Origin: Candidatus Poribacteria bacterium
GTDB taxonomy: Bacteria; Poribacteria; WGA-4E; WGA-3G
Assembly: GCA_028818705.1 (NCBI GenBank)
Contig: JAPPNJ010000064.1
Location: 1 to 64,000 of the forward strand
Length of the DNA: 64,000 nt
Direction: 5' to 3'
Shown: piece after piece, positions 17,631 to 27,097 of the stretch
How positions within the stretch are numbered: the stretch's first letter is position 1
Layout: every line of letters begins with the position of its first letter
The notes under the pieces: generated by a model
What the model was told of the DNA's origin: nothing
Seen by the model: the letters and a program-made list of their open reading frames with translations, nothing else
The model's database searches: none
Made by a program: the position numbers and the translations under genes

Positions 17631-20021
17631 ATGGAAACGCTACAGGGTATACTTGAACGTATCGTCTATGAGAACCCTGACACCGGCTATACTGTCGGGC
17701 GTCTTTCCGCGCGAGACCATTCTGAACTTATCACTGTCGTCGGCAATTTAGCATCCGTCAATCCAGGCGAAAGCCTCCTTCTCCGAGGCGAGTGGATGGA
17801 CAACGCCAGATACGGCAGGCAGTTCCAAATTGAGAAATATGAGACCATCTTACCCGCAAATGTAGTCGGCTTACGAAAATACCTCGGATCCGGGTTGATT
17901 AAGGGTATCGGTCCGAAAATGGCGGCACGTATCGTTCAAAAGTTCGGCATGGATACCATGGATATCATTGATCACGAGCCTGAAAAGTTAGCACGTATCT
18001 CCGGCATCGGACGGCATCGCGTAAAGATCATCAAGGAGGCATGGGAAGCACAGCGCGAGATTAAAAACGTTATGCTCTTCCTCCAATCCCACGATGTTAG
18101 CACAACACACGCTGCAAAGATTTATAAGACTTATGAAAACGATGCAATCGCCATCGTCACAGAGAATCCCTACCGTCTCGCCGATGATATTTACGGCATC
18201 GGATTTGTAACAGCCGACACAATCGCACAGAAAATCGGCATAGATAAGGATGCACCCCCCAGAGTCCAAGCGGGTATCAAGTACGTTCTCAGCCAAAAGG
18301 CAGATGAGGGACACGTCTTTCAACACCGTGGCGAACTTATTGAGGCGTGTCAAACTATGCTTGAACAAGAACCCGAAGCGATTGAGGAAGGGGTTCGTGC
18401 ACTCATCGAAACAGAGGAAATTATTAATCCCAGTTTTGTAGACTTCTTGGGCTCCGACAAACAGGGCGGTGTGAGCGAACCACAAGATACGTATGAAATT
18501 AGCAATCAGAAAGAGGTTTTTGAAGCAGATCAGGAACCTCTTTCAACTGACAACCGACAACTGACAACTGATAACCATTCCGCCATCTATCTTGCTCCTT
18601 TTTACTATGCTGAATTGGGAGTCGCAAACCAATTTTTAAGACTTCTATCTTATAGCGATCAAAACTTCAGCCACGGAAAACCAGAAGTGTCATCACCTAT
18701 CAATACCGCAGTCCTGACCCAGTTGGAGCAGGAAATGGGTATTCATTTCGCACAACAGCAGCGCCAGGCAATCCAGACTGCGATGACGGCACGTGCGATG
18801 ATTCTTACCGGCGGACCCGGCACCGGTAAAACGACAACGACTGTCGGTATGATTCGCCTGTTTGAAGCGCAAGGTAAACATATCACCTTAACAGCACCCA
18901 CCGGACGCGCCGCGAAACGCCTCAGTGAAACAACCGGCGGTGAAGCCAAAACCATCCATCGGCTTCTCGAATTTTCTCCACAGATTAACGCCTTTAAACG
19001 CAATCGCCAGAACCCGTTGGACACAGATGTGGTCATCGTTGACGAAACGTCTATGGTAGACCTCGTCCTAATGAACCGCTTGATGCAAGCAATCCCACCC
19101 AGTACGACCCTCATTCTCATCGGTGATATTGATCAGCTTCCGTCTGTCGGTGCGGGCAATGTCCTAAGAGAACTCATTGATTCCCAAAGGATACCCGTCG
19201 TTGAACTGACTGAAATATTCCGACAAGCGCAGGAGAGTATGATTGTAACAAATGCCCATCGTATCAACAAAGGCGATTTTCCAGAACTCACTGGTGACGC
19301 AGATCGGAACTTCTTTTTTATTGAGGAGGAGGACCCAGACGAAATTGTTGAATTAGTATGTTCCCTCATTGCTGATCGATTACCCCAACACTACGATTAC
19401 CATCCCATGGACGATATCCAACTCCTGTGTCCGATGCGGCGTGGAACACTCGGTACTGAAAGTCTTAACAAACGCCTTCAAGAAGTATTGAACCTTGAAT
19501 ATACAGTCCCAGCAGCAGCCCATCCCTTGGAAAAAGCACGCTTCGGAACTCGTCCGTACAAGCAAGGGGCACAGTCCTTTGGTCAATCTCGCACCGCAGG
19601 CGGTTTCCGTATCGGCGATAAGGTGATGCAGATCCGCAACAACTACGACTACGATGTGTTTAACGGTGATATCGGAAGGGTTGTCGCAATTGAACATATT
19701 GACAAGAAAGTCCACATCCAGTTTCCTGATAGACAGGTTGCTTACGATACAGCAGACCTCGGAGAACTCGTCTTAGCGTATGCCACGACTATCCACAAAG
19801 CACAAGGCAGCGAATATCCCGCCGTTGTTATTCCGTTGCACACGCAACACTATCTCATGCTGCAGCGAAATCTCCTCTACACCGGTATTACCCGTGCGAA
19901 GGAGCGCGTCGTAATAGTAGGTACTAAGCAGGCACTCGGTATCTGCATTCGTAACAATCAGGTAATGCAACGCAACAGCTATCTCGCCGAACGCCTTCAA
20001 GAGAACGAAAATAGAAATTAA
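17631..20021 (+). CDS. recD2: RecD2-like ATP-dependent DNA helicase
   Basis: N-terminal OB/HhH region, Walker A ILTGGPGTGKTTTT, VIVDETSMVD, LIGDIDQLPSVGAGNVL, ELTEIFRQA, C-terminal TIHKAQGSEYPAV and LLYTGITRAKE. Confidence 0.93.
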   Translation: METLQGILERIVYENPDTGYTVGRLSARDHSELITVVGNLASVNPGESLLLRGEWMDNARYGRQFQIEKYETILPANVVGLRKYLGSGLIKGIGPKMAARIVQKFGMDTMDIIDHEPEKLARISGIGRHRVKIIKEAWEAQREIKNVMLFLQSHDVSTTHAAKIYKTYENDAIAIVTENPYRLADDIYGIGFVTADTIAQKIGIDKDAPPRVQAGIKYVLSQKADEGHVFQHRGELIEACQTMLEQEPEAIEEGVRALIETEEIINPSFVDFLGSDKQGGVSEPQDTYEISNQKEVFEADQEPLSTDNRQLTTDNHSAIYLAPFYYAELGVANQFLRLLSYSDQNFSHGKPEVSSPINTAVLTQLEQEMGIHFAQQQRQAIQTAMTARAMILTGGPGTGKTTTTVGMIRLFEAQGKHITLTAPTGRAAKRLSETTGGEAKTIHRLLEFSPQINAFKRNRQNPLDTDVVIVDETSMVDLVLMNRLMQAIPPSTTLILIGDIDQLPSVGAGNVLRELIDSQRIPVVELTEIFRQAQESMIVTNAHRINKGDFPELTGDADRNFFFIEEEDPDEIVELVCSLIADRLPQHYDYHPMDDIQLLCPMRRGTLGTESLNKRLQEVLNLEYTVPAAAHPLEKARFGTRPYKQGAQSFGQSRTAGGFRIGDKVMQIRNNYDYDVFNGDIGRVVAIEHIDKKVHIQFPDRQVAYDTADLGELVLAYATTIHKAQGSEYPAVVIPLHTQHYLMLQRNLLYTGITRAKERVVIVGTKQALGICIRNNQVMQRNSYLAERLQENENRN
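18545..18575 (+). repeat. in-frame copy of the intergenic AACTGACAACTGATAAC repeat inside recD2
   Basis: ACTGACAACCGACAACTGACAACTGATAAC, translated as STDNRQLTTDN; near-identical strings at 10239-10262, 12400-12430, 50175-50215. Confidence 0.8.
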
Positions 20022-20141
20022 TATGACCCAAGTTGCTATGGACCAGGTTTTAGGTCTACAGGTGCCGCTTTTCAATCATTATTCGGAGGTTTTCGTAGCG
20101 TGAACTTTTATGGTGAATCCTAAAAACAAGTAGCCATATTT

Positions 20142-20386
20142 GTAGCATAAACTGTCAGTTTGTGCCACCCGGAAGAAGACTAACGGATTTCTTCTTGCTG
20201 TAGGAGCGAGTGTTTTTGCGAATCAACACGGAATGCGCGTAAATCAGAATCAAAATCAACGGTATGAATGCCTTATAGGCATTCACCGGGTATGAAGCCC
20301 ATATGGGCTTCCGAATCAACGGTATCTATGCCTGTGGGCATAGACCGGGGTATGAATGCCTTAATGGCATTCCCCGGCCTCGCAGT
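20142..20386 (+). repeat. repeat cluster: family C copy then family A array
   Basis: GTAGCATAAACTGTCAGTTTGTGC; AATCAACGGTATGAATGCCTTATAGGCATTCACCGGGTATGAAGCCCATATGGGCTTC..TATGCCTGTGGGCATAGACCGGGGTATGAATGCC.. Confidence 0.85.
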
Positions 20387-20465
20387 GAGAGTCCGTGGGG
20401 TGTTTCCCCATGCTCGTGATACTTTAGTGATGCCATTCTTGGATCAATAAAGGAAATTATTCTAT

Positions 20466-21404
20466 ATGCAATACAAACGCTTATTTCTTGCGATAGCCTT
20501 CTCATCAAAACCCCGGACTGGAGCCCCCTACCTTTAGGTAGTGGGAGGAAAGTCCGCCCTCTTGGAAAAGACCAAAACATGAAAAATATATTTGATGTTC
20601 AGTCCAAAATGTTGTATACTCTTTATACCAGTTGGCAGACATATCGAGCGTAGTCGCAAGGCTACGTGTCTGCCTACCCACTCGGTAGGGGTTAAAGACT
20701 GGTAGCTGGTAATACCTTCTGAGGATCAAACAGGACGCGCACTGATTGGTGCAACACCTCGCGAAATACCGAAAAAGCCATCCCTGACGGTTGATGTCAA
20801 TGCTGATGGAAAGGTAAACAAAACCGATTTATTGCGCGTCGTGAATGCGCTTGGTAAGAAAGCAACCCCTAAAATGTGCACAGATGTTAACACAGATGGG
20901 GTTGTAGATGTCGCTGATCTACTGCTTGTTATTGAGCACTTGGACAACCCGAAAAATGCTGCGGCACCCACGAGTCAAGATATCTTAGTTTTGTTGAATC
21001 CTGCGATACTTTCAGGGCACCTATCCATTTTGCATACCCAAAACGACGGAACACTGAAGTATCAGGAGGCAATCGGTTTCCTGGAAAGTCTACTCGACGC
21101 AGCCTATCCCGAAAGAACGCTTCTGCATCCAAATTATCCAAACCCGTTCAATCCAGAGACATGGATACCCTATCAGTTGTCTCGACCTGCTGAAGTGACG
21201 CTGACTATCTATGCAGTAAACGGGAACGTAGTACGAACATGGGCGTTGGGGCATCAGCCTGCGGGGATGTATCACGGCAAAAGTCGCGCCGCGTATTGGG
21301 ATGGCAGAAACGCATTCGGTGAGGCTGTTGTGAGCGGCATCTATTTTTATACACTGTCTGCTGGAGATTTCAGGGCAACACGGAAGATGTTCATTCGGAA
21401 GTAA
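20466..21404 (+). pseudogene. collapsed exported dockerin / T9SS-FlgD-like C-terminal protein gene, interior replaced by IS-like sequence
   Basis: Signal peptide start MQYKRLFLAIAFSS (20466) preceded by AAAGGA; stop at 20535 in inserted sequence; open again from 20706 with dockerin repeats (VDVNADGKVNKTDLLRVVNALG..TDVNTDGVVDVADLLLVIEHL) and C-terminal NYPNPFNPETWIPYQL..GIYFYTLSAGDFRATRKMFIRK. Confidence 0.6.
20511..20700 (+). mobile_element. IS200/IS605-like terminal structured remnant (right-end/omegaRNA-like hairpins), no transposase
   Basis: CGGACTGGAGCCCCCTACCTTTAGGTAGTGGGAGGAAAGTCCG (nested stems CGGACT/AGTCCG and CTACC/GGTAG), then GGCAGACA..CGTAG..CTACGTGTCTGCC and CCTACC/GGTAGG. Confidence 0.5.
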
Positions 21405-21647
21405 AAACAGGCTGTAGCGCAAACTGTCCGAAATTGAGAAAAATATTTCGTCAATTTTTTAGAGAATTCCGGTGGGGTTAGGAAACCACACTTACTGTGT
21501 CTGGTCAAATCGCTATTACCGAAATAACAAAAACTTTACACCCCCAGTCTCCGGTTTTTTGTTGTATAGGCGACAGAGATGTGGCATAATTAATAAAGGA
21601 TTCTAACGGATTGTATCGCAGCGCATCAGATGAAAAAGGGGACAAGC

Positions 21648-22394
21648 ATGGTTACGCGAAAAGACATTCAAGCGACATGTGATGACATCGTGCGCGAATT
21701 CGCACCGCTACAGGTAGTTCTCTTTGGCTCTTACGCTTATGGTACACCAAGGGAATACTCAGATGTCGATCTGCTGGTGGTGATGGCGATACCGGAATCA
21801 GAAACGCGCCACAAGGAACTAGAGATCCGCGAACGGATTCCATATCGCTTTCGTATGGATTTGATGGTGCGCTCGCCCGAAGATATTGCGTATCGACTCT
21901 CGTATAACGACTGGTTTCTTCGCGAGATTACTGAAAAAGGTGAAGTGCTTTATGAATCTGCCAATTTCTTCCTGAAACCGCCAAAAAAGGGGCGATGTGC
22001 TATGAATCCGTTGGTGTTAGAGTGGGTGCAGAAAGCTGAAGGTGATTATGCTGTGGCGCAGCAAGTTCAACAAGGACAGAATCTAGTACATGATGTTATC
22101 TGCTTCCTGACTCAGCAGTGTGTTGAGAAGTATCTAAAGGCATGGCTCCAAGAGGCGAACATCCCTTTTCCAAGAACGCATGACTTACAGGAATTGTTGG
22201 GACTGATAACTCCTACTGTTCCGAGTTGGCACGTTTGGCACACTGACTTTTCAATTCTCTCTGAACATGCAGTTGATCCTCGCTATCCCGGAAAATTCGC
22301 AACTGCGGATGACACAGCGCACGCAATGCGCATCTGCGATGAAGTTCGGCGTGCTGTTCGCGAGTCGTTGAAACTCCGGATCGACTCCTCCTAA
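21648..22394 (+). CDS. fused MNT nucleotidyltransferase-HEPN domain protein
   Basis: VLFGSYAYGTPREYSDVDLLVV (GSx10DxD) followed by HEPN region EWVQKAEGDYAVAQQ..CFLTQQCVEKYLKAWLQE..FPRTHDLQELL; ORF track start 21630, AAAAAGGGG spacing favours 21648. Confidence 0.88.
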   Translation: MVTRKDIQATCDDIVREFAPLQVVLFGSYAYGTPREYSDVDLLVVMAIPESETRHKELEIRERIPYRFRMDLMVRSPEDIAYRLSYNDWFLREITEKGEVLYESANFFLKPPKKGRCAMNPLVLEWVQKAEGDYAVAQQVQQGQNLVHDVICFLTQQCVEKYLKAWLQEANIPFPRTHDLQELLGLITPTVPSWHVWHTDFSILSEHAVDPRYPGKFATADDTAHAMRICDEVRRAVRESLKLRIDSS

Positions 22395-22441
22395 CCCCAG
22401 ACGACTATTCTGACCTAAGTTGCTTTTGAAGGAACAACAAC

Positions 22442-23986
22442 ATGAAACATATTACCCTATTTCTGATTGGTTTTCTTTTATCTTTCACACACTCGTTTGT
22501 GCATGCCGAGGTTACTTTGCCAAGCGTCATCGGCGATAGCATGGTGTTGCAACGCGACAGGCAAGTTCCCATCTGGGGGTGGGCGTCTGCAGGCGAAGAA
22601 ATCACGATAACCCTCGGCACCGAGGACGCGGGGACCACACCACTTTTCTCAACTACCGCGGTTGCCGACACAGAAGGCAACTGGCGAATTAAACTCCCTG
22701 CGATGCAAGCCGGTGGTCCTTATACACTCAAGATCACTGGCAGTAACGCCCTTGAACTGACGAATGTCCTTATCGGAGAGGTTTGGGTCTGTTCCGGACA
22801 ATCAAATATGGAATGGTCGGTACGTGCCTCAAAAGACAGCGAGACAGAAATCGCCGCAGCAAACCATCCGAGTATTCGACTGTTTGATGTGCCGCGTAAA
22901 CCATCAGGGCTGCTTCAGGATGATGTAGAGGCTGACTGGTCCGAAACCACTCCTGAGACAATTGAAAATTTCTCTGCCGTTGCTTACTATTTCGGACGGA
23001 AACTTTATAAAAACCTTGATGTACCCATCGGATTAATCAATACCTCGTGGGGTGGCACCCGCATTGAGCCGTGGACGCCGCCTACCGGTTTTGACAGTGT
23101 TCCCACCCTTGAATCCATATCCAAAGAGATCCAGGAGGCACACGCCAATTATCGCCAGCAACTTCCCGAAAAAATGAAAGAGATTGAAGCGTGGATAGCG
23201 GAAACACGCGAGGCATTAAAAACCGATGCACGCCTTACGCAGATACCGGAAAATAGACATGCGTTAAGGCATCAAGCGAGACCGACAGGACTTTACAACG
23301 GTATGGTGTATCCGATTGTCCCTTACGCTGTCCGTGGTGCTATCTGGTATCAAGGCGAGTCAAACCTTCGGGATGGTATGCTCTATCATGAAAAAATGAA
23401 AGCACTCATCAATGGATGGCGTAAGGTCTGGGGACAGGGCGATTTCCCTTTCTATTTCGTGCAACTGGCACCCTTCAATTACGGCGGATGGATCGGAGAT
23501 CCATTCTTTCTACCACAGATTTGGGAGGCACAAACTGCTACGTTATCTGTCCCCAATACCGGCATGGCTGTGACAACGGACATTGGCAACCTCAAGGACA
23601 TCCACCCTCGAAACAAACAGGAGGTCGGTAGACGACTTGCGTTGTGGGCACTTGCCAAAACATACGGCAGAGAAGATGTAACCTACTCCGGCCCGCTTTA
23701 CAAGTCGATGACGGTAGAGGGGAATATTATTCGACTCAGTTTTGATTTTGTGGGAGGCGGCTTGATGGCGCGGGACGAGGATCCACTCACATGGTTTGAA
23801 ATCGCAGGCGAGGACAAGCAATTCGCCGAAGCGAAAGCAACGGTGGATGGCGACACAATCCTTGTTTCCAGCGACACCGTCACGAATCCGATCGCTGTCC
23901 GATTCGGTTGGCATCAAAATGCTGAACCCAATTTGGTGAACAAGGAAGGACTACCCGCATCCCCATTTCGTACACATCAATGGTAA
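22442..23986 (+). CDS. sialate O-acetylesterase-like (SGNH) protein, exported
   Basis: Signal peptide; VIGDSMVLQRDRQVPIWGWASAGEEI..GEVWVCSGQSNMEW..GAIWYQGESN. Confidence 0.92.
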   Translation: MKHITLFLIGFLLSFTHSFVHAEVTLPSVIGDSMVLQRDRQVPIWGWASAGEEITITLGTEDAGTTPLFSTTAVADTEGNWRIKLPAMQAGGPYTLKITGSNALELTNVLIGEVWVCSGQSNMEWSVRASKDSETEIAAANHPSIRLFDVPRKPSGLLQDDVEADWSETTPETIENFSAVAYYFGRKLYKNLDVPIGLINTSWGGTRIEPWTPPTGFDSVPTLESISKEIQEAHANYRQQLPEKMKEIEAWIAETREALKTDARLTQIPENRHALRHQARPTGLYNGMVYPIVPYAVRGAIWYQGESNLRDGMLYHEKMKALINGWRKVWGQGDFPFYFVQLAPFNYGGWIGDPFFLPQIWEAQTATLSVPNTGMAVTTDIGNLKDIHPRNKQEVGRRLALWALAKTYGREDVTYSGPLYKSMTVEGNIIRLSFDFVGGGLMARDEDPLTWFEIAGEDKQFAEAKATVDGDTILVSSDTVTNPIAVRFGWHQNAEPNLVNKEGLPASPFRTHQW

Positions 23987-24122
23987 TTAGTTGTCAGTTA
24001 TCAGTACGCTCACTCTGTTCGCTTTCAGTGGTCAGTTAAGTCCTGTAGTAGAGGTGTGTATCTTGAATGCCCCAGATCGTCGCTACTGATTGGTTGGTCC
24101 CTATTTAAATGGAGGTAAAAAA

Positions 24123-25265
24123 ATGAAAATTACTGCTATCAAAACCTTTATGGCGCGTTTTGGTAACCGACCCCGTGGTCTCATCAAAGTAGAAACGGAC
24201 GAAGGACTTTACGGCTGGGGTGAAGCCTACTCCACGGGTCCAGACCTCTCTGTTGAACCGATTGCTGACTACATCTTCGAGATGATTCAAGGGGAGGATC
24301 CGAGGCGAATTGAATATATAATGATGAAACTGCATCAGCAGTTCCGTTTCCCACCCGGCGGTGCCGGTCTTGCTGTCATTTCTGCTGTCGATCATGCGCT
24401 TTGGGACATCAGTGGAAAAGCTGCAGGCTTGCCCGTCTATATGCTCCTCGGTGGACATGCACGAGACCGCATCCGGGTCTACCGCGGCATCGGTGGTAGA
24501 GACGGCATTGAAGCCGCTGATCAGGCACGCAAACTTCATGAGGAGTGGGGATTCACGGCGTTCAAGACCAGTCCGTATCAGCTTGATCCCGACGCAGATC
24601 GGTGGGGACGCGTCTGCGATGCCGCTGCGATCTATTTTGAGCAGATTCGGGAAAATACCCCATCAGAGTGGGAGTTCGCCTTCGATCCACACGCCAAAAT
24701 CTTCGAGCCGATTCGCGCACTACAACTTGCCAATGCTCTTGCACCCTACGACCCGTATTTCTACGAAGAACCGCTCCGACCCGAGCACATCCCCGCGTGG
24801 ACGCGCTTACGTTCTCAGATGCAGGTACCACTCGCCACCGGAGAGTCTCTCTACACGCGCTTTGAGTTTCTGGACATCATCGCTGGGCAAGGTGCCGACA
24901 TCATTCAGCCAGACATCTGCATTTGTGGTGGGTTGTTGGAGATGCGTAAAATCGCTGCGATCGCCGAAGCGCACTACGTGAGTATTGCACCTCATAATCC
25001 GATGGGACCACTGGCAACGGCTGTCAATGTACACTTCGCCGCTGCAACCGCGAATTTCAAAATCTTGGAGTATCTCTTGCCTACCGAGACGGAATGGAAC
25101 GCTTGGGTAGACGAACCTTATCTGCCGAAAGATGGCTATCTGGAGTTACGAGACCGGCCCGGTTTGGGTGTAGAGGTGAACGAAGCAGCAATCACGGATA
25201 ACGAATACATCCATTGGCAGCGCACCTGTCCGATCCGCCCCGACGGCTCAACAGGCTATATTTAG
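24123..25265 (+). CDS. enolase-superfamily (mandelate racemase/galactonate dehydratase-like) protein
   Basis: MKITAIKTFMARFGNRPRGLIKVETDEGLYGWGEAYS..HALWDISGKAAGLPVYMLLGG..FYEEPLRPEH..ADIIQPDICICGG..SIAPHNPMGPLATA. Confidence 0.93.
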   Translation: MKITAIKTFMARFGNRPRGLIKVETDEGLYGWGEAYSTGPDLSVEPIADYIFEMIQGEDPRRIEYIMMKLHQQFRFPPGGAGLAVISAVDHALWDISGKAAGLPVYMLLGGHARDRIRVYRGIGGRDGIEAADQARKLHEEWGFTAFKTSPYQLDPDADRWGRVCDAAAIYFEQIRENTPSEWEFAFDPHAKIFEPIRALQLANALAPYDPYFYEEPLRPEHIPAWTRLRSQMQVPLATGESLYTRFEFLDIIAGQGADIIQPDICICGGLLEMRKIAAIAEAHYVSIAPHNPMGPLATAVNVHFAAATANFKILEYLLPTETEWNAWVDEPYLPKDGYLELRDRPGLGVEVNEAAITDNEYIHWQRTCPIRPDGSTGYI

Positions 25266-25286
25266 GAATGGTTGTCAGTTATCAGT

Positions 25287-25326
25287 TGAATCAACGGTAT
25301 GAATGCCGTGTGGCATTCACCGGGTT
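25287..25326 (+). repeat. palindromic repeat family A
   Basis: GAATCAACGGTATGAATGCCGTGTGGCATTCACCGGG. Confidence 0.8.
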
Positions 25327-25390
25327 GTCAGTTAAGAGGATTCTGAAATACGTCAAAATCTCTCTTTAACTGAAAGCCGATCGCCGAGAA

Positions 25391-26869
25391 CTAATAACAA
25401 CGATGACTTGCGGCGACGTATGCTCGCAGATGTTTCAACGCGCTTCCGTCATCCATCACAGACTGTGCCCGTCTAAGTGCCTCTTCAGGCTCTGGGCAGA
25501 TTCCCAACAGATAGTCAACCATTGCTGTGTTCAACAGAATCCTATCGTAGATGTGTCCTTTTTCACCCGATAGGGCTGCTATACCCGCTTCCGCGAATGC
25601 TTCCGCGCTTACAACCTCTGGACGTGGACTCCGGGCATAGTTGAATCCATAAATTTTCGGATCTATATCCATCGCGAAGTCTTCACGTACCCCGTTCACG
25701 CGGTGGAAGCCTTGCGAATAGTTGATTGCCATTCGATCATGTATGGACGGTTTTCCGAGGCGCAGGGCATAATGACTTGTCCCTTCCTCACCCTTCACAG
25801 CGACGGCGGCATCGAGCCTGCGTTCCCACGCCAATTGAAGGAGCGGTTTCTCGTAGCCGATATGGTAGTAGCCGAGTACCATGTAATTCGCTTCCCGCGC
25901 TGAAAAGAATTGTTGTGCCTTCTCGGTTGCTGCCCAAGGTGGACGTTTCTTAATATGTACACGCAATTCACGCAAATCGTAAGCCGCTGGGCAATATTCG
26001 CGTTGACTGATATATCCGAACCCAATCGATTCGTCCGTAATCAGCGATGCGGTCTGTGCCAGCGATAAGCGCGTATTTGCACCGAGTACCTTCAAGATGG
26101 TCTCTTCCGTTACGCCATTCTTTGGTGGCATCGCATCCACGCTATGAAGAAGTGATGCTTCACCAAGAGCTGCACGCACCGCTGCTACAAAGAGCATCGG
26201 ACGAAAATAACGCGTTGCGCCATCATAAGGCTGTCCGAAGTGCGTCAACGTCTCAACATCAATGGGTTTGACCGCTTCATGTCCAAAAAATGCATCAAGA
26301 TAGCCTCGGACTTCCTCGTAGGTTTCGCGGTTCATCCGTTGTCCTATAAGCGCAGCGCCTTTAAGCGCAGGTTTTACATCATCGCTAAGGATGGCTTCAC
26401 ACATCTCGCGAGTTTCAACGTAACTTAAATGTTTTGCCCGTAAAATCTTTTCCAACGCGTTCACGACAACTGCTTCTGTTGGATTCCGTGACACATAGCC
26501 GCAATCGGGATTCATCAGATATTGAATTTCTGGCGGTAGTTGTTCTATGAGTGCCGAACGGTATTTGTGGAACGCTGCCTCCTCTGCCTGACTCCACTGT
26601 GTTGATTCTGGAAAATAGGCGCGGAGTGTCATCGCCGCGAAAAACGCCCCTATCTGCGCACCTGAAGCGGTTTCCCTTTCTGGGAGCCCACCGGCAATCG
26701 ACTTCAGAATCGTTTCAAGGATCGGCTCTGGTTGCGGTGAATCTGAGGGATTTATGCCTAACGGACGTGTCTGATGCGGTCCCGTACAAACTCTTGCCTG
26801 TGCCTCAAGCACGTCTATATTCGGTCCAGGATATACCGGCATGTATGCGTGAGAGTCAAAATCTTCCAT
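25391..26869 (-). CDS. anthranilate phosphoribosyltransferase-like / glycosyltransferase family 3 protein
   Basis: AILSDDVKPALKGAALIGQRMNRET, FGHEAVKPIDVETLTHFGQPYDGATRYF, VAVKGEEGTSHYALRLGKPS. Confidence 0.75.
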   Translation of the reverse strand: MEDFDSHAYMPVYPGPNIDVLEAQARVCTGPHQTRPLGINPSDSPQPEPILETILKSIAGGLPERETASGAQIGAFFAAMTLRAYFPESTQWSQAEEAAFHKYRSALIEQLPPEIQYLMNPDCGYVSRNPTEAVVVNALEKILRAKHLSYVETREMCEAILSDDVKPALKGAALIGQRMNRETYEEVRGYLDAFFGHEAVKPIDVETLTHFGQPYDGATRYFRPMLFVAAVRAALGEASLLHSVDAMPPKNGVTEETILKVLGANTRLSLAQTASLITDESIGFGYISQREYCPAAYDLRELRVHIKKRPPWAATEKAQQFFSAREANYMVLGYYHIGYEKPLLQLAWERRLDAAVAVKGEEGTSHYALRLGKPSIHDRMAINYSQGFHRVNGVREDFAMDIDPKIYGFNYARSPRPEVVSAEAFAEAGIAALSGEKGHIYDRILLNTAMVDYLLGICPEPEEALRRAQSVMDDGSALKHLRAYVAASHRCY

Positions 26870-27097
26870 TTCACAAGATCCTCCGAGGGACTTCAGTCGT
26901 GTTTTTATGCTAGAACGTGTGAAGAATTCTATTATACTGCATATTGACGTTTAAAACAAATTTTGCAGGTTTCCTCAAACGCATTCGATTTTTTTCTATC
27001 TACTGCTGACCGATGATAGCTGACAGCCAACAACCGATACATTTGAATTAAATGCCTGCTTATGATATTATGCTGCAAAACTTGAATGGAGCGGAAA

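Noticed and set aside
20268-20450. 60-aa ORF MPYRHSPGMKPIWASEST...
   Set aside because: Repeat-derived, as above; the same holds for 5710-5913 (+) and 15363-15569 (-).
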